Of a stretch of DNA of 64,000 nt, positions 45,249 to 54,154 are shown piece after piece. The stretch covers positions 1 to 64,000 of the forward strand of contig JAUQZE010000007.1 in assembly GCA_030587365.1 (NCBI GenBank), in the 5' to 3' direction. The notes under the pieces are model-generated. The model searched no databases. It was given only the letters and a program-made list of their open reading frames with translations, and was not told the DNA's origin. Each line of letters begins with the position of its first letter. Within the stretch, counting starts at the first letter, position 1. Origin of the DNA: Candidatus Freyarchaeota archaeon. GTDB taxonomy: Archaea > Asgardarchaeota > Jordiarchaeia > Jordiarchaeales > Jordiarchaeaceae. A program made the position numbers and the translations under genes.

Positions 45249-48173
45249 ATGTTTCTGGATTTTTATTTGGTGCTATCTTTATTTTTATCTTCATTTGAAT
45301 TGTTTTGGGAACTGGCTGTAGTAATGCTTATTTTATTAGGTTTTGGTTTTTCCTTATACTTTATTAGTAGAATCTCTCTTGGTGTTCTTTCTCGTGGTAT
45401 TTGTGGTAGAGGTATTCGCTATTATTTTACTACCTGTCTTAAGGTTTTAAATATACCAAGAGAAGAGGTAAAGATGCAAAGACAGAATATTCAGGAAGAC
45501 TATAAGACAGTTATTCGGTATATACATCAACACTTGACCTCGATGTGGAGAAATGTTAAGGAAGCGAGTTATGAAATACACGTTCAGGAAGATGGCATTG
45601 GTATTTACTTTTATGCCCACCACTGTGGTTTTAGAGGAGAGAAATGTTTTAAAGAAGCCTGGAAGAAAATCCAATCACTAAAAATTAGCCTAGAAACACG
45701 TTTTCCCAACATTGAAACCGAAATTCAAGAATTTGACGAACTGAAAAAAGTGTTTAATATTATTGATATCAATTCAAAAGTTAGGAATAAAAAGAACTTT
45801 TTAATCTTTCAAACCAATGAGGGGGAAACTTGGATATGTGTCATCCATATGAAGAGAAGGATAGAAAACACACCACATGAAAAGTATTCTCAGATTGACA
45901 ACTTAGTCGGGGGTTTAACAAGACTGGGAATGGATGCTCATTTTATTGTCCACTTCAGGGCGATTAAACCCCCTAGAATAAAAAAGATTAGATCCACAAA
46001 TAAGAAACTGAAAGCATCTAATGGAGAAGTTCTTCTACAAATAAATGAAGATAAATTGGAGGAAGAAGAAAGAGAAAGCGGGCATATCACAGGTTTTTGG
46101 GAGGTTTCGGCATATATTTTGGTCAAAACTGAAAGCGAGGGCGAAGCAGAAACTCGATCCACGCAGATTAAAAATATTTTAACTACTGTTTACTCTGGAG
46201 CGCATTACAGTCCAGATATAAAGATTCTCAGTGGAAGAAAGATAAAAGGAAAATTGAAACAAATAGTCTTGCGTAAAGCGATTGGAAAAACCGAGAAGAT
46301 GGCGAGTACACGGCTCGCAGCCCTAACACATTTTCCAGAAAGACCTGTTCCTGGTATTGAGGCTCACGAATATCCAGACTTTGAGATACCTCCAAACAAC
46401 ATATTTAACTATTTCACCGGAATACCGACTGCCTACGTGTTATATAGAGAACGGGAAATTTTTACCTGTGCGCTGAACCCAGAAGATTTGAGACGAGGAC
46501 TTGCGGTTTTAGGTACTGTGGGGAGCGGGAAAACCTTTTTTGTGATGAATCTTGTTGATAAGTTACTAAGGAAGAAGCCCTTACCTATGTTGATATTTGA
46601 GAGTAAGGGCGAATACGTTGGACTTGTCAAATCATTATCCCCGGAAATTGCGAAAAATATAGTAGTAGTATGTCCAGGAAGTGAATTCGCGCCTCTAAAA
46701 ATTAATCTATTCGATCCGGGGGAGATGGAGCCGGAGGACTATGCTCGAAGACTGTACGGTCTCATTGATGAGACTCTTCACTCACTTTTTCGTGTAGATG
46801 GCGAGCTTTCGCTACAGATGTCAAGGGTTTTAGGTGAGGTGTTGCCCCAGGTAGTAAAAGAGGAAAGGTACAGAAACTTCGATGCGTTACGCAAATTATT
46901 GAGTGATTATGCTGAGAATAATAGGCAAACCGCACCTTATATTGATAGCACTATACTTGCCGTAGACGCCCGCTTAAACGTTTTTCGCCAAGGAATTCTG
47001 AATAGAGTTTTTAACGCCGAAAAAACCAACCTGAGCCTAAATGAACTTTTGAGAAAGGTGGTTATAATAGATTTTAGTTATCTACTTTCTCAAGGAGGAA
47101 CCAAAGAAGATACACAAATTATTATGAATCTCATTATGCTTCAAGTCTTTCAGGCTGGACTGAGAAGGATGAATTCTGAGGAACTAAAACATTTAATCAT
47201 AGTAGATGATGCTCGTTTTCTAGTACCCGAAATCTTCAGACGCCGCAGTAGTGGAGATACAACCATAGTTGAGGATATGATTACAATAGAGCGTGGAAAA
47301 GGGCAAGGATTAGTTTTGATATGTCAGGATCCCGCGATATCAAAAGTGGTGCTTTCCAACTGTAATACCCGTGTTGTTTTTCGAATAGCTTTCAAGTCTC
47401 TGGAAGAAGAAAAATACATTAGACTAGGCCTGAATATTGCAGAAGAGCAGAACAGACATCTTGTTATTCAACCCAGACGTGAGGCAATAATGAAATTAGC
47501 GGAGTATCCTCACCCCTTCAGAATCAAAACATTAAATTACCAAATTCCTAAAATCACATTTCAAGAGATGGAATCACATAACAGAAGCAATAACACATGG
47601 TTATATCCTGAACAAGAAATTGAAAAAGAAGGAACGCAAGAAATCTCAGAATTTAAGGACCACGATGAAAGATATGTAAACGAAATTCTCTCTTGGCTGG
47701 TAACCCATGACTATATCACAGTTGATAAAGCAGAAGAATTAACGAAACTAAGCGACTTGAAAACACGGGAATTATTGGATAAAATGTGCTCAAAAAAAGA
47801 ACTTTTACGAACTATATATTTTTCTCCATTAAGCGGGAAGCAAATACTCTACCACGCAAACAAGGACATTAGCTTAGCATTTATGAATAACGAGTTGAAA
47901 AACTTTGTAAACGATAATAAACTTAACGCGTCCATCCAAATAGTTAAAAAAGGAGACAAAAACAAAATAATACAACAGCTTTCTTCATCAGCATTTAAGG
48001 ACGGAGTAATTATGGCTTTTGATGAAAAAACAGCTAACCAGATAAAAAAATGGTACCAAGAAAAGAACAATGGATACAAAATAATTAGTTTCACGGAAAA
48101 GGGAATATCAGAATTAAAATTGCTTCTTAAACAAGGAGAGAACAAAAAAATGCTCATCGCATTATTATCATAG
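45249..48173 (+). CDS. HerA/VirB4-like ATPase with N-terminal membrane segments
   Basis: About 974 residues from the ATG at 45249, which has GGAGG (45232-45236) upstream; a TTG at 45228 is further 5'. Residues 1-55 hold two membrane helices. A long charged region follows, then an ATPase with Walker A 'LGTVGSGKTFFVMNL' (near 420), 'MLIFESKGEYVGLV' and Walker B 'LKHLIIVDDARFLVP' (near 660). 'LVLICQDPAISKVVLSNCNTRVVFR' is the sensor/arginine region typical of VirB4/HerA-like motors. The C-terminal 200 residues include a winged-helix-like segment. It may pump DNA or protein at the membrane; no conjugation genes are nearby. Confidence 0.82.
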   Translation: MFLDFYLVLSLFLSSFELFWELAVVMLILLGFGFSLYFISRISLGVLSRGICGRGIRYYFTTCLKVLNIPREEVKMQRQNIQEDYKTVIRYIHQHLTSMWRNVKEASYEIHVQEDGIGIYFYAHHCGFRGEKCFKEAWKKIQSLKISLETRFPNIETEIQEFDELKKVFNIIDINSKVRNKKNFLIFQTNEGETWICVIHMKRRIENTPHEKYSQIDNLVGGLTRLGMDAHFIVHFRAIKPPRIKKIRSTNKKLKASNGEVLLQINEDKLEEEERESGHITGFWEVSAYILVKTESEGEAETRSTQIKNILTTVYSGAHYSPDIKILSGRKIKGKLKQIVLRKAIGKTEKMASTRLAALTHFPERPVPGIEAHEYPDFEIPPNNIFNYFTGIPTAYVLYREREIFTCALNPEDLRRGLAVLGTVGSGKTFFVMNLVDKLLRKKPLPMLIFESKGEYVGLVKSLSPEIAKNIVVVCPGSEFAPLKINLFDPGEMEPEDYARRLYGLIDETLHSLFRVDGELSLQMSRVLGEVLPQVVKEERYRNFDALRKLLSDYAENNRQTAPYIDSTILAVDARLNVFRQGILNRVFNAEKTNLSLNELLRKVVIIDFSYLLSQGGTKEDTQIIMNLIMLQVFQAGLRRMNSEELKHLIIVDDARFLVPEIFRRRSSGDTTIVEDMITIERGKGQGLVLICQDPAISKVVLSNCNTRVVFRIAFKSLEEEKYIRLGLNIAEEQNRHLVIQPRREAIMKLAEYPHPFRIKTLNYQIPKITFQEMESHNRSNNTWLYPEQEIEKEGTQEISEFKDHDERYVNEILSWLVTHDYITVDKAEELTKLSDLKTRELLDKMCSKKELLRTIYFSPLSGKQILYHANKDISLAFMNNELKNFVNDNKLNASIQIVKKGDKNKIIQQLSSSAFKDGVIMAFDEKTANQIKKWYQEKNNGYKIISFTEKGISELKLLLKQGENKKMLIALLS

Positions 48174-48225
48174 AAAAAATAGTAAACTAAAAATGTTAAT
48201 TAGACCAACGCAACAGATTAATCTT

Positions 48226-49458
48226 TTATTTTTTGTAAGCCTTTTCTAAAGCCCTTATTGCTGGTAGAGCTCCGCATCCATCAGTTATGAAACTTATGAA
48301 TGCTTTACCCGCCGTGCTCATGTATGATATTTTTGAAGCGTAACCATATTTTTCCACTGCTGCAATGGTATGCCCACCGCCAACAAGAGAGTATGCCTTC
48401 GATTTGGTGACGGCTTCAAGAAGCTTACGTGTACCAATAGCAAATTGAGGGTCTTCGTAGACACCAGCAGGGCCGTTAAAAACAATTGTTTTCGCATTTT
48501 TTAATATACGGGTGAATTCATTTATTGTCTTGCTCCCGATGTCCTTAATTGGTTTATTTGTAGGCAAATCTTCAACAAGAATCTCTAAGCGTTTTCCTCC
48601 ATCTTCAACTGCTACATCTTTTATAATTTTAATTACATCACCGTATTTATTTAGAAGCCCTTTAACCTCAGAAATTTTATCCATCAGTCCTTTTGAGTAA
48701 AGCATTTTTTTGTTTACTTCACCGATATCAATTCCCTTACCAAGCAAACACAGGTAAGAAATTATACCTATAGGCAAGATTATATCCGCAATCTTATTAT
48801 CCAAAGCTTCTTTCATTATCTCGTAACTATCCTCGGCTTTCATTCCCCCCAAAACATAGACTGAGGGTTTTTCAGGATTCTCTGTAACATTAAGAATAGA
48901 ATTAACCTCTCGTTCCATCACTCTTCCCGCAGCGGAGGGCAAGACATGAGTAAAACCTACCATGGAAGTATGATTTCTGTGAGCTGTGGAAAAAGCATCA
49001 TCAACATAGATATCAGCTACACTCGAAAGCCTCTGAACCATAGGGGAATTGATTTGTGCGTCTAATGTTTTCGCACCGTCTTCCTCATCACAGAACCGCA
49101 CATTCTCTAAAAGTAAAATTTCACCATTTTTCATATTCTTTATACAATTGAGCGCCCTATCTCCATAGACCTCATCAACGTACTTCACCGGTCTTCCCAA
49201 AACCTCGCTCAATACTCTCCCATGCTCCTGCAATTGTATGAAATCATCGTCTCCTTTTCGCCCCTGGTGAGCTAGAACAACGACCTTTGCACCACTATTT
49301 GATAGTTCTAAAAGGGTCTTCGCATGTGCTTTGAATCGCATAGTATCCGTTATTTTTTTGGTTATTAAATCTATAGGAGAGTTTATGTCAACTCGGACAA
49401 GTACAGTTTTACCATTAAATTCGAAATCATCCAATGTATAAAACTTTTTACCAGCCAA
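48226..49458 (-). CDS. pgk: Phosphoglycerate kinase
   Basis: 410 residues. It interconverts 3-phosphoglycerate and 1,3-bisphosphoglycerate. Motifs: 'KTVLVRVDINSPID', 'LAHQGRKGDDDF', 'LLENVRFCDEEDGAK', 'DIYVDDAFSTAHRNHTS', 'YVLGGMKAEDSYEIM', 'IVFNGPAGVYEDPQFAIGT' and 'SLVGGGHTIAAVEKYG'. It lies 1.1 kb from, and divergent to, gap, the adjacent step of glycolysis/gluconeogenesis. Confidence 0.96.
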   Translation of the reverse strand: MAGKKFYTLDDFEFNGKTVLVRVDINSPIDLITKKITDTMRFKAHAKTLLELSNSGAKVVVLAHQGRKGDDDFIQLQEHGRVLSEVLGRPVKYVDEVYGDRALNCIKNMKNGEILLLENVRFCDEEDGAKTLDAQINSPMVQRLSSVADIYVDDAFSTAHRNHTSMVGFTHVLPSAAGRVMEREVNSILNVTENPEKPSVYVLGGMKAEDSYEIMKEALDNKIADIILPIGIISYLCLLGKGIDIGEVNKKMLYSKGLMDKISEVKGLLNKYGDVIKIIKDVAVEDGGKRLEILVEDLPTNKPIKDIGSKTINEFTRILKNAKTIVFNGPAGVYEDPQFAIGTRKLLEAVTKSKAYSLVGGGHTIAAVEKYGYASKISYMSTAGKAFISFITDGCGALPAIRALEKAYKK

Positions 49459-49630
49459 TTAAAAACTCCCCTACAAGTAGGAATAAATTACGTCACGTCT
49501 ATCTATTATAAAAATCTTATTCAATTTTTTTGAGCAGAACAGATTAATTCAAAATATTAATCACATTATGAAAACTGAGCATAAGTAATATGTCCACTAT
49601 AATATATACTAATTTAGCTTATCTTTCAAT

Positions 49631-50167
49631 CTAACTTATTCCTTTTCCAATAATTTTCTTTTTTTTGGGCCTCCAATACCTCCACTTGCTCCCCCAAGAT
49701 TTCCAACCAGTTTTAACATATTTCTCCCTACCCTCAAAATCCTCCATAACCCACCTTATCAGAGCATAAAATCTTTCCCTCCCACTCTCCACAGTCAAAG
49801 TCTCCCTCGGAACTCCCAATGCAGCATAATAATCCAAGAGAGAGTTCTCAACCAAATCTTGCAATTTTCCTACGATACGTGTAGGATTTACTTTATACCC
49901 TTCCCCCATAAGAGTCAAACTGATCTCACTCAGAACCGAACCAGTACAAATCTCTATATCCTCATCCTTAGTAACCCTAAGCTCCTCCAAAGCTTCCCTC
50001 GCTAATCTTAGAGCCTCCTTAAGATAAGTTTTCCTAGCAAAATTAGGAGGACGAAAATGAGAAACATCAATCATTTTCACAACATATTCACCAGTTTCTC
50101 CACGTAGAAAACCCAACAAACAACCACCAACCAAATCGCCCCATCCAGCATCATCTATATACAGCAA
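49631..50167 (-). CDS. Unknown conserved-looking protein, possible RNase H-like fold
   Basis: 178 residues, not recognised. It begins 'MLYIDDAGWGDLVGGCLLGFL', an acidic strand end that resembles the first strand of an RNase H-like fold. It continues with 'DEDIEICTGSVLSEISLTLMGEGYKV' and ends in a basic Lys/Trp-rich tail ('KSWGSKWRYWRPKKKKIIG') likely to bind nucleic acid. Fold and role are inference only. It sits between pgk and gap. Confidence 0.6.
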   Translation of the reverse strand: MLYIDDAGWGDLVGGCLLGFLRGETGEYVVKMIDVSHFRPPNFARKTYLKEALRLAREALEELRVTKDEDIEICTGSVLSEISLTLMGEGYKVNPTRIVGKLQDLVENSLLDYYAALGVPRETLTVESGRERFYALIRWVMEDFEGREKYVKTGWKSWGSKWRYWRPKKKKIIGKGIS

Positions 50168-50228
50168 TTTTTATCCCTCAGGATATAATTAAAGGCTAGT
50201 TATAGAAGCAAAAGCGATATTGAATATG

Positions 50229-50417
50229 TTATAGGAAGAATGGGTTCCAAGAGTATGTTTTTTTGATATTTTGGTTTTGTGTTTTTATTAGTAGTAGTGT
50301 TTCGGCGTCTTCAATGGGTGTTTCTATTATTTCTTTGTTCACTTCTCGTGTTAGTCCGAGTCTGAGTTCCTTTTTTAGATTCTGATAAGTTTTGAGTACT
50401 TCCCTTCGTATAACCAT
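50229..50417 (-). CDS. Possible small protein, 62 residues
   Basis: Charged helical frame ('REVLKTYQNLKKELRLGLTREVNKE', cut here to show composition) without recognised family and without a convincing ribosome site. It occupies the gap between the 49.6-kb unknown and gap. The amino-acid composition is plausible, but it could be spurious. Confidence 0.35.
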   Translation of the reverse strand: MVIRREVLKTYQNLKKELRLGLTREVNKEIIETPIEDAETLLLIKTQNQNIKKTYSWNPFFL

Positions 50418-50591
50418 ATAATCACATCTAACACTTGAAATAAATCAGATAAAATATAAATCCGACCCATCTTATTACCTGTAATACAAATTATAGACAA
50501 CAGAACATTTTAGTATTTATGTCTAAGAGCGTAAATAATTTATAGTTCCACCCTTCTCTGTTGATGGAAAGTATGGGAGAGTGTAAATGAG

Positions 50592-51596
50592 ATGGTTGTT
50601 AATATCGGAATTAACGGTTTTGGAAGAATAGGGCGTAATACCTTCAGAGCTGCGATGGAAGATGATAACGTCGAAGTTGTGGCTATAAATGATCTTGCGG
50701 ATAACACGGTTTTGGCCCATCTTCTCAAGTATGATTCGATTTTTGGAAAACTCAAAGCAGAAGTTAAAACTGAGAAAGGTGCCAATGCAATCTGGGTTAA
50801 CGGAAAAGAAATTAAAGTCTACAACAAAAAAGACCCCTCAGAGATCCCCTGGGGTGAACAGGGAGTTGATGTGGTAATAGAATCCACAGGTGTTTTCACA
50901 AATAGAGAAGATGCAAGCAAACACCTAAGAGAGGGGGTTAAAAAAGTGATTATCTCAGCTCCAGCAAAAAATCCTGATATTACAATAGTACTAGGCGTTA
51001 ACCATAAAGCATACAACTCAAAAAAGCACCACGTAATTTCAAACGCTTCCTGTACCACGAATTGCCTCGCCCCAATAGCAAAAGTTATAAACGATGAGTT
51101 CCGCATCCTGAAAGGGATTATGACTACGACTCACGCGTATACCAATGACCAAAGAATTTTAGACTTCCCACACAAAGATTTACGAAGAGCCAGAGCCGCA
51201 AATCTTTCAATAATACCAACTACGACAGGAGCAGCGAAGGCAATAGGCTTAGTATTACCAGAACTTGATGGGAAACTTGATGGAATAGCTCTCAGAGTTC
51301 CAGTTGCGGATGTTTCGGTAGTCGACTTAACAGTCTTGGTAGAGAAAAACACAACCAAGGAAGAGGTTAACGAGGCTTTCATTACCGCCTCTAAAGAGGA
51401 AATGAAAGGAATCCTAGACTGCATAGACGAACCATTGGTGTCGGCGGATTTTATAGGAAACCCGTATTCGTCAATCGTTGACCTTGAAGAAACTTACGTA
51501 GTAGGAGGAAACCTCATAAAAGTTTTGTCATGGTACGATAACGAATGGGGTTACTCTAAAAGATTAATAGATCTGGCCTCCTTTATCTTAAAGTAA
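50592..51596 (+). CDS. gap: Glyceraldehyde-3-phosphate dehydrogenase, bacterial/eukaryotic type I
   Basis: 334 residues. NAD-binding 'NIGINGFGRIGRNTFRAA', 'AINDLADN' (Asp typical of NAD use) and the catalytic Cys in 'SNASCTTNCLAPIAKV' define the type I enzyme. Also 'TTHAYTNDQRILDFPHKDLRRARAA' and 'WYDNEWGYSKRLIDLA'. Most archaea use the unrelated-looking type II enzyme; type I in an archaeon is less common and suggests ancient transfer or lineage retention. It pairs functionally with pgk. Confidence 0.95.
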   Translation: MVVNIGINGFGRIGRNTFRAAMEDDNVEVVAINDLADNTVLAHLLKYDSIFGKLKAEVKTEKGANAIWVNGKEIKVYNKKDPSEIPWGEQGVDVVIESTGVFTNREDASKHLREGVKKVIISAPAKNPDITIVLGVNHKAYNSKKHHVISNASCTTNCLAPIAKVINDEFRILKGIMTTTHAYTNDQRILDFPHKDLRRARAANLSIIPTTTGAAKAIGLVLPELDGKLDGIALRVPVADVSVVDLTVLVEKNTTKEEVNEAFITASKEEMKGILDCIDEPLVSADFIGNPYSSIVDLEETYVVGGNLIKVLSWYDNEWGYSKRLIDLASFILK

Positions 51597-51760
51597 TCTC
51601 AAGAAGATAATAGAACATAAAAACTGTAAAGTCTCTTTACTTTTTTATTAATCAGTTTTAATTTTTCGGCAAAAGGTATAAAACAAAAAAATACTTTTAG
51701 ATCAGAAAACAGAAACGAAAGACTGAAATAAAATAGTTAACAAACAAAAAAAATTAAAAA

Positions 51761-52288
51761 TTAAGCCATTAGCAACGTACGCACTAATTTACTGCGCAAA
51801 ATGCCCTTTCTACTTAGTTGGGACAAATCTCTCATGTAATTAATTTTAATGTACTCATCGACACCAGATAAGTTTGCGTACTTCTTATACTCTTGACAAA
51901 ATTCTGTAAAATCGTTCACACTTGCCAGCTTAGATCCAACTTCTGGGGAAATTCTTATCAGAACATCGGGATCTGAACATCTTCCACTTGTTATTTGGAA
52001 AGGTTGCACACCATTTTTACTCATGTAAAATAAGTTTCCTCCGGCATTAAACTGAAGTGTAATGTCTCCCACATTTTTATTCGCTTCGATCATCTCTGGA
52101 GATTCCATCCTCGCCAGAAACCAGTTCACCAGTTTCTCGCCGCTGTGATAAAGATCATCAGTCTCTATTTTTGTAGAAACGTTACTCTCAGTGTCTGTAC
52201 TTTCTTCAGCATTTCCGGATCTGCCTTTAAAGATTTTGAAGATACTCACAAAACTAACCTCACTTGCAACTTTATGTAAAAAGTACAC
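51761..52288 (-). CDS. SCP2-like domain protein
   Basis: 175 residues. An N-terminal 45-residue Ser/Thr/Glu-rich linker precedes an SCP2-type fold: 'VGDITLQFNAGGNLFYMSKNG', 'GRCSDPDVLIRISPEVGSKLASVNDFTEF', 'INYMRDLSQLSRKGILRSKLVRTL'. It probably binds a lipid or hydrophobic ligand. A second family member next to the 43.5-kb protein. No obvious operon partner. Confidence 0.6.
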   Translation of the reverse strand: MYFLHKVASEVSFVSIFKIFKGRSGNAEESTDTESNVSTKIETDDLYHSGEKLVNWFLARMESPEMIEANKNVGDITLQFNAGGNLFYMSKNGVQPFQITSGRCSDPDVLIRISPEVGSKLASVNDFTEFCQEYKKYANLSGVDEYIKINYMRDLSQLSRKGILRSKLVRTLLMA

Positions 52289-52548
52289 AAACTAAGTTAA
52301 AAATATTTCTGGTTATATTATGGAAAATTGAGAAAAAAACAAAAATTACAATTATAAAATGCGAAAAATTAAAAAATATAAAAATTAAATCTCAAAAAAA
52401 TGCCAAATTTGAATGAAATCAATCAAAAAATATCTACCGCCCTTAAATATATTAAAGGGGGAAATAAAAAAAATATTTAAGACCAGACAAACCATCTAAC
52501 CATCATTAAATAACTAATCAGCATCATGAAAATAAAAGGGGAGAATAA

Positions 52549-53643
52549 ATGGCAAAAATAACAGTCTCCTTAATAAAAGCAGATATAGGTTCTATAGCAG
52601 GTCACACAACTGTACATCCAGACTGCCTAGAATCAGCCAAAAACGCATTAGAGAAGGGAAAGAAAGACGGAACCATAATTGATCATCACGTAACCCACGC
52701 AGGCGATGACCTAGAACTGATAATGACACACAGAAAAGGCGAAAACAACGAAAAAGTACACAAACTAGCCTGGGACACCTTCACCAAAGCAACCGAAATT
52801 TCGAAAAAACTCAAGTTGTACGGAGCAGGGCAAGATTTGCTCAAAGACACTTTCAGCGGAAACGTCAAAGGAATGGGACCAGGAGTCGCAGAAATTGAAT
52901 TTGAGGAACGAGGAAGCGACCCTCTAATAGCATTTATGGCAGACAAAACGGAACCCGGAGCCTTCAACTACCCGATATTCAAAATCTTTGCAGACCCCTT
53001 CAACACAGCAGGACTAATAATAGACCCCTCACTACACCAAGGATTCATATTTGACGTTTATGATGTAATGGAAAACAAAGGAGTACACCTAAACTGCCCA
53101 GAAGAGATGTACGATCTTTTAGCATTAATCGGAACAACAGGTAGATACGTAATCAGAAAAGTGTGGAGAAAAGACAAATTACCATGCGCAGCAGTCTCCA
53201 CAACACGACTCAGCCTAATAGCTGGAAAATATGTAGGAAAAGACGATCCTGTTGCCCTCGTACGTTCTCAACACGGGCTGCCAGCCACCGGAGAAGTCCT
53301 AGAACCATTCGCATTTCCTCACCTAGTAGCAGGCTGGATGAGAGGCAGTCACACGGGACCTCTGATGCCTGTAAGCGTTAAAAATGCTGTTTGCACCAGG
53401 TTCGATGGACCACCAAGAATTGTTGCCTTAGGCTTCAACGTCACCGACGGCTACTTAATTGGACCAATAGACCTATTCGACGACCCAGCATTCGACCTCG
53501 CAAGACAAAAAGCGAATGAAGTAGCAGACTTCATGCGTAGACACGGGCCTTTCATGCCACACAGACTAGGACCCGAGGAGATGGAATACACTTGCGCGAG
53601 TTTCTTTATACTTGTATATCGAATCAGACTCGAATACAATTGA
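52549..53643 (+). CDS. fbp: Fructose-1,6-bisphosphate aldolase/phosphatase, C-terminus replaced by insertion
   Basis: 364 residues of the archaeal bifunctional FBPA/P that condenses triose phosphates and dephosphorylates FBP in gluconeogenesis. Motifs: 'VSLIKADIGSIAGHTTVHP', 'DHHVTHAGDDLELIMTH', 'MGPGVAEIEFEERGSDPLIAFMADKTEPGAFN', 'RSQHGLPATGEVLEPFAFPHLVAGWMRGSHTGPLMP' and 'FDGPPRIVALGFNVTDG'. The family C-terminus should continue after 'LGPEEMEYT' with a TLP-type helix. Here it reads into 'CASFFILVYRIRLEYN' and a stop. The expected tail, TLPGVLKKLDERFMKED, is encoded intact downstream (53666-53719), so a 73-nt insertion separates the two. Either the tail is restored at RNA level or the enzyme has a new end. 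Confidence 0.93.
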   Translation: MAKITVSLIKADIGSIAGHTTVHPDCLESAKNALEKGKKDGTIIDHHVTHAGDDLELIMTHRKGENNEKVHKLAWDTFTKATEISKKLKLYGAGQDLLKDTFSGNVKGMGPGVAEIEFEERGSDPLIAFMADKTEPGAFNYPIFKIFADPFNTAGLIIDPSLHQGFIFDVYDVMENKGVHLNCPEEMYDLLALIGTTGRYVIRKVWRKDKLPCAAVSTTRLSLIAGKYVGKDDPVALVRSQHGLPATGEVLEPFAFPHLVAGWMRGSHTGPLMPVSVKNAVCTRFDGPPRIVALGFNVTDGYLIGPIDLFDDPAFDLARQKANEVADFMRRHGPFMPHRLGPEEMEYTCASFFILVYRIRLEYN

Positions 53644-53665
53644 GGTTTGCCTCACGCAGTAGAAC
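53593..53665 (+). other. 73-nt structured insertion interrupting the fbp reading frame
   Basis: Removing exactly 73 nt (53593-53665) joins 'GPEEMEYT' to 'TLPGVLKKLDERFMKED' and TAA at 53717-53719, the expected family tail. The insertion folds: TGCG (53593-53596) with CGCA (53655-53658), CGAGT (53597-53601) with ACTCG (53629-53633), a TATAC/GTATA hairpin inside, and TGAGG (53641-53645) with CCTCA (53650-53654). This is a compact three-way junction. I could not fit a canonical bulge-helix-bulge at the junctions, so it is not called an intron, only a candidate intervening sequence. Confidence 0.7.
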
Positions 53666-53832
53666 ACCCTTCCCGGAGTCCTGAAAAAGTTGGATGAAAG
53701 GTTCATGAAGGAAGATTAATTTGTAAATACCCTCTTTTCCTTCCCCTTTCTTTTTTGCTTTTTTGCGCATCACGGGTTGTTTTCTTTTTTATTTTGTTTA
53801 GGCTTCAGAGCCTTTATTTTTGATGGAAGCCT

Positions 53833-53982
53833 TTATGTAACTATTTCGTCGATTCTTATGTCTACTATGGTGCGGGCCAGTGTATATCTGTATTTTCTAA
53901 CATCCTCTCCCTTATCCTCAGTGAGGGTATCGTAGACATCTTTTAGTTGGTTAAGGATGACTTTTGTAGTTGTTCTGTCCAT
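53833..53982 (-). CDS. Small unknown protein, 49 residues
   Basis: ATG at 53982, preceded by an AAGG-type ribosome site. Helical at the N-terminus ('KVILNQLKDVYDTL') and ending 'TIVDIRIDEIVT'. Not recognised. It is divergent from the AAA+/winged-helix gene across a region with an 11-bp inverted repeat, so the two may share control. Confidence 0.5.
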   Translation of the reverse strand: MDRTTTKVILNQLKDVYDTLTEDKGEDVRKYRYTLARTIVDIRIDEIVT

Positions 53983-54016
53983 TTTTCTTATCGCCTTCCT
54001 TTTTTTTCCTCATTTG

Positions 54017-54056
54017 TATGTAAGTTATGCGGTTTTTTCAACTACTAACTTACATA
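54017..54056. promoter_or_regulatory. Inverted repeat between divergent genes, possible operator
   Basis: TATGTAAGTTA (54017-54027) and TAACTTACATA (54046-54056) are exact reverse complements separated by 18 nt, with the palindrome ACATATGT nearby (54080-54087). Such spacing suits a dimeric DNA-binding protein, perhaps the winged-helix ATPase encoded just to the right, or an origin-binding site. No further evidence. Confidence 0.4.
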
Positions 54057-54154
54057 GTTTTACAATATTTACATATACGACATATGTGTACACTAGTTAC
54101 ATTAATAAGGCTTTCGAATAATACATTAAAACAAGAAACTTGGGGAAAGATCTT

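Noticed and set aside
53593..53665. Canonical bulge-helix-bulge archaeal intron
   Set aside because: For every frame-compatible junction between 53589 and 53595 the required 4-bp central helix with 3-nt bulges does not form; the insertion is kept only as a candidate intervening sequence.
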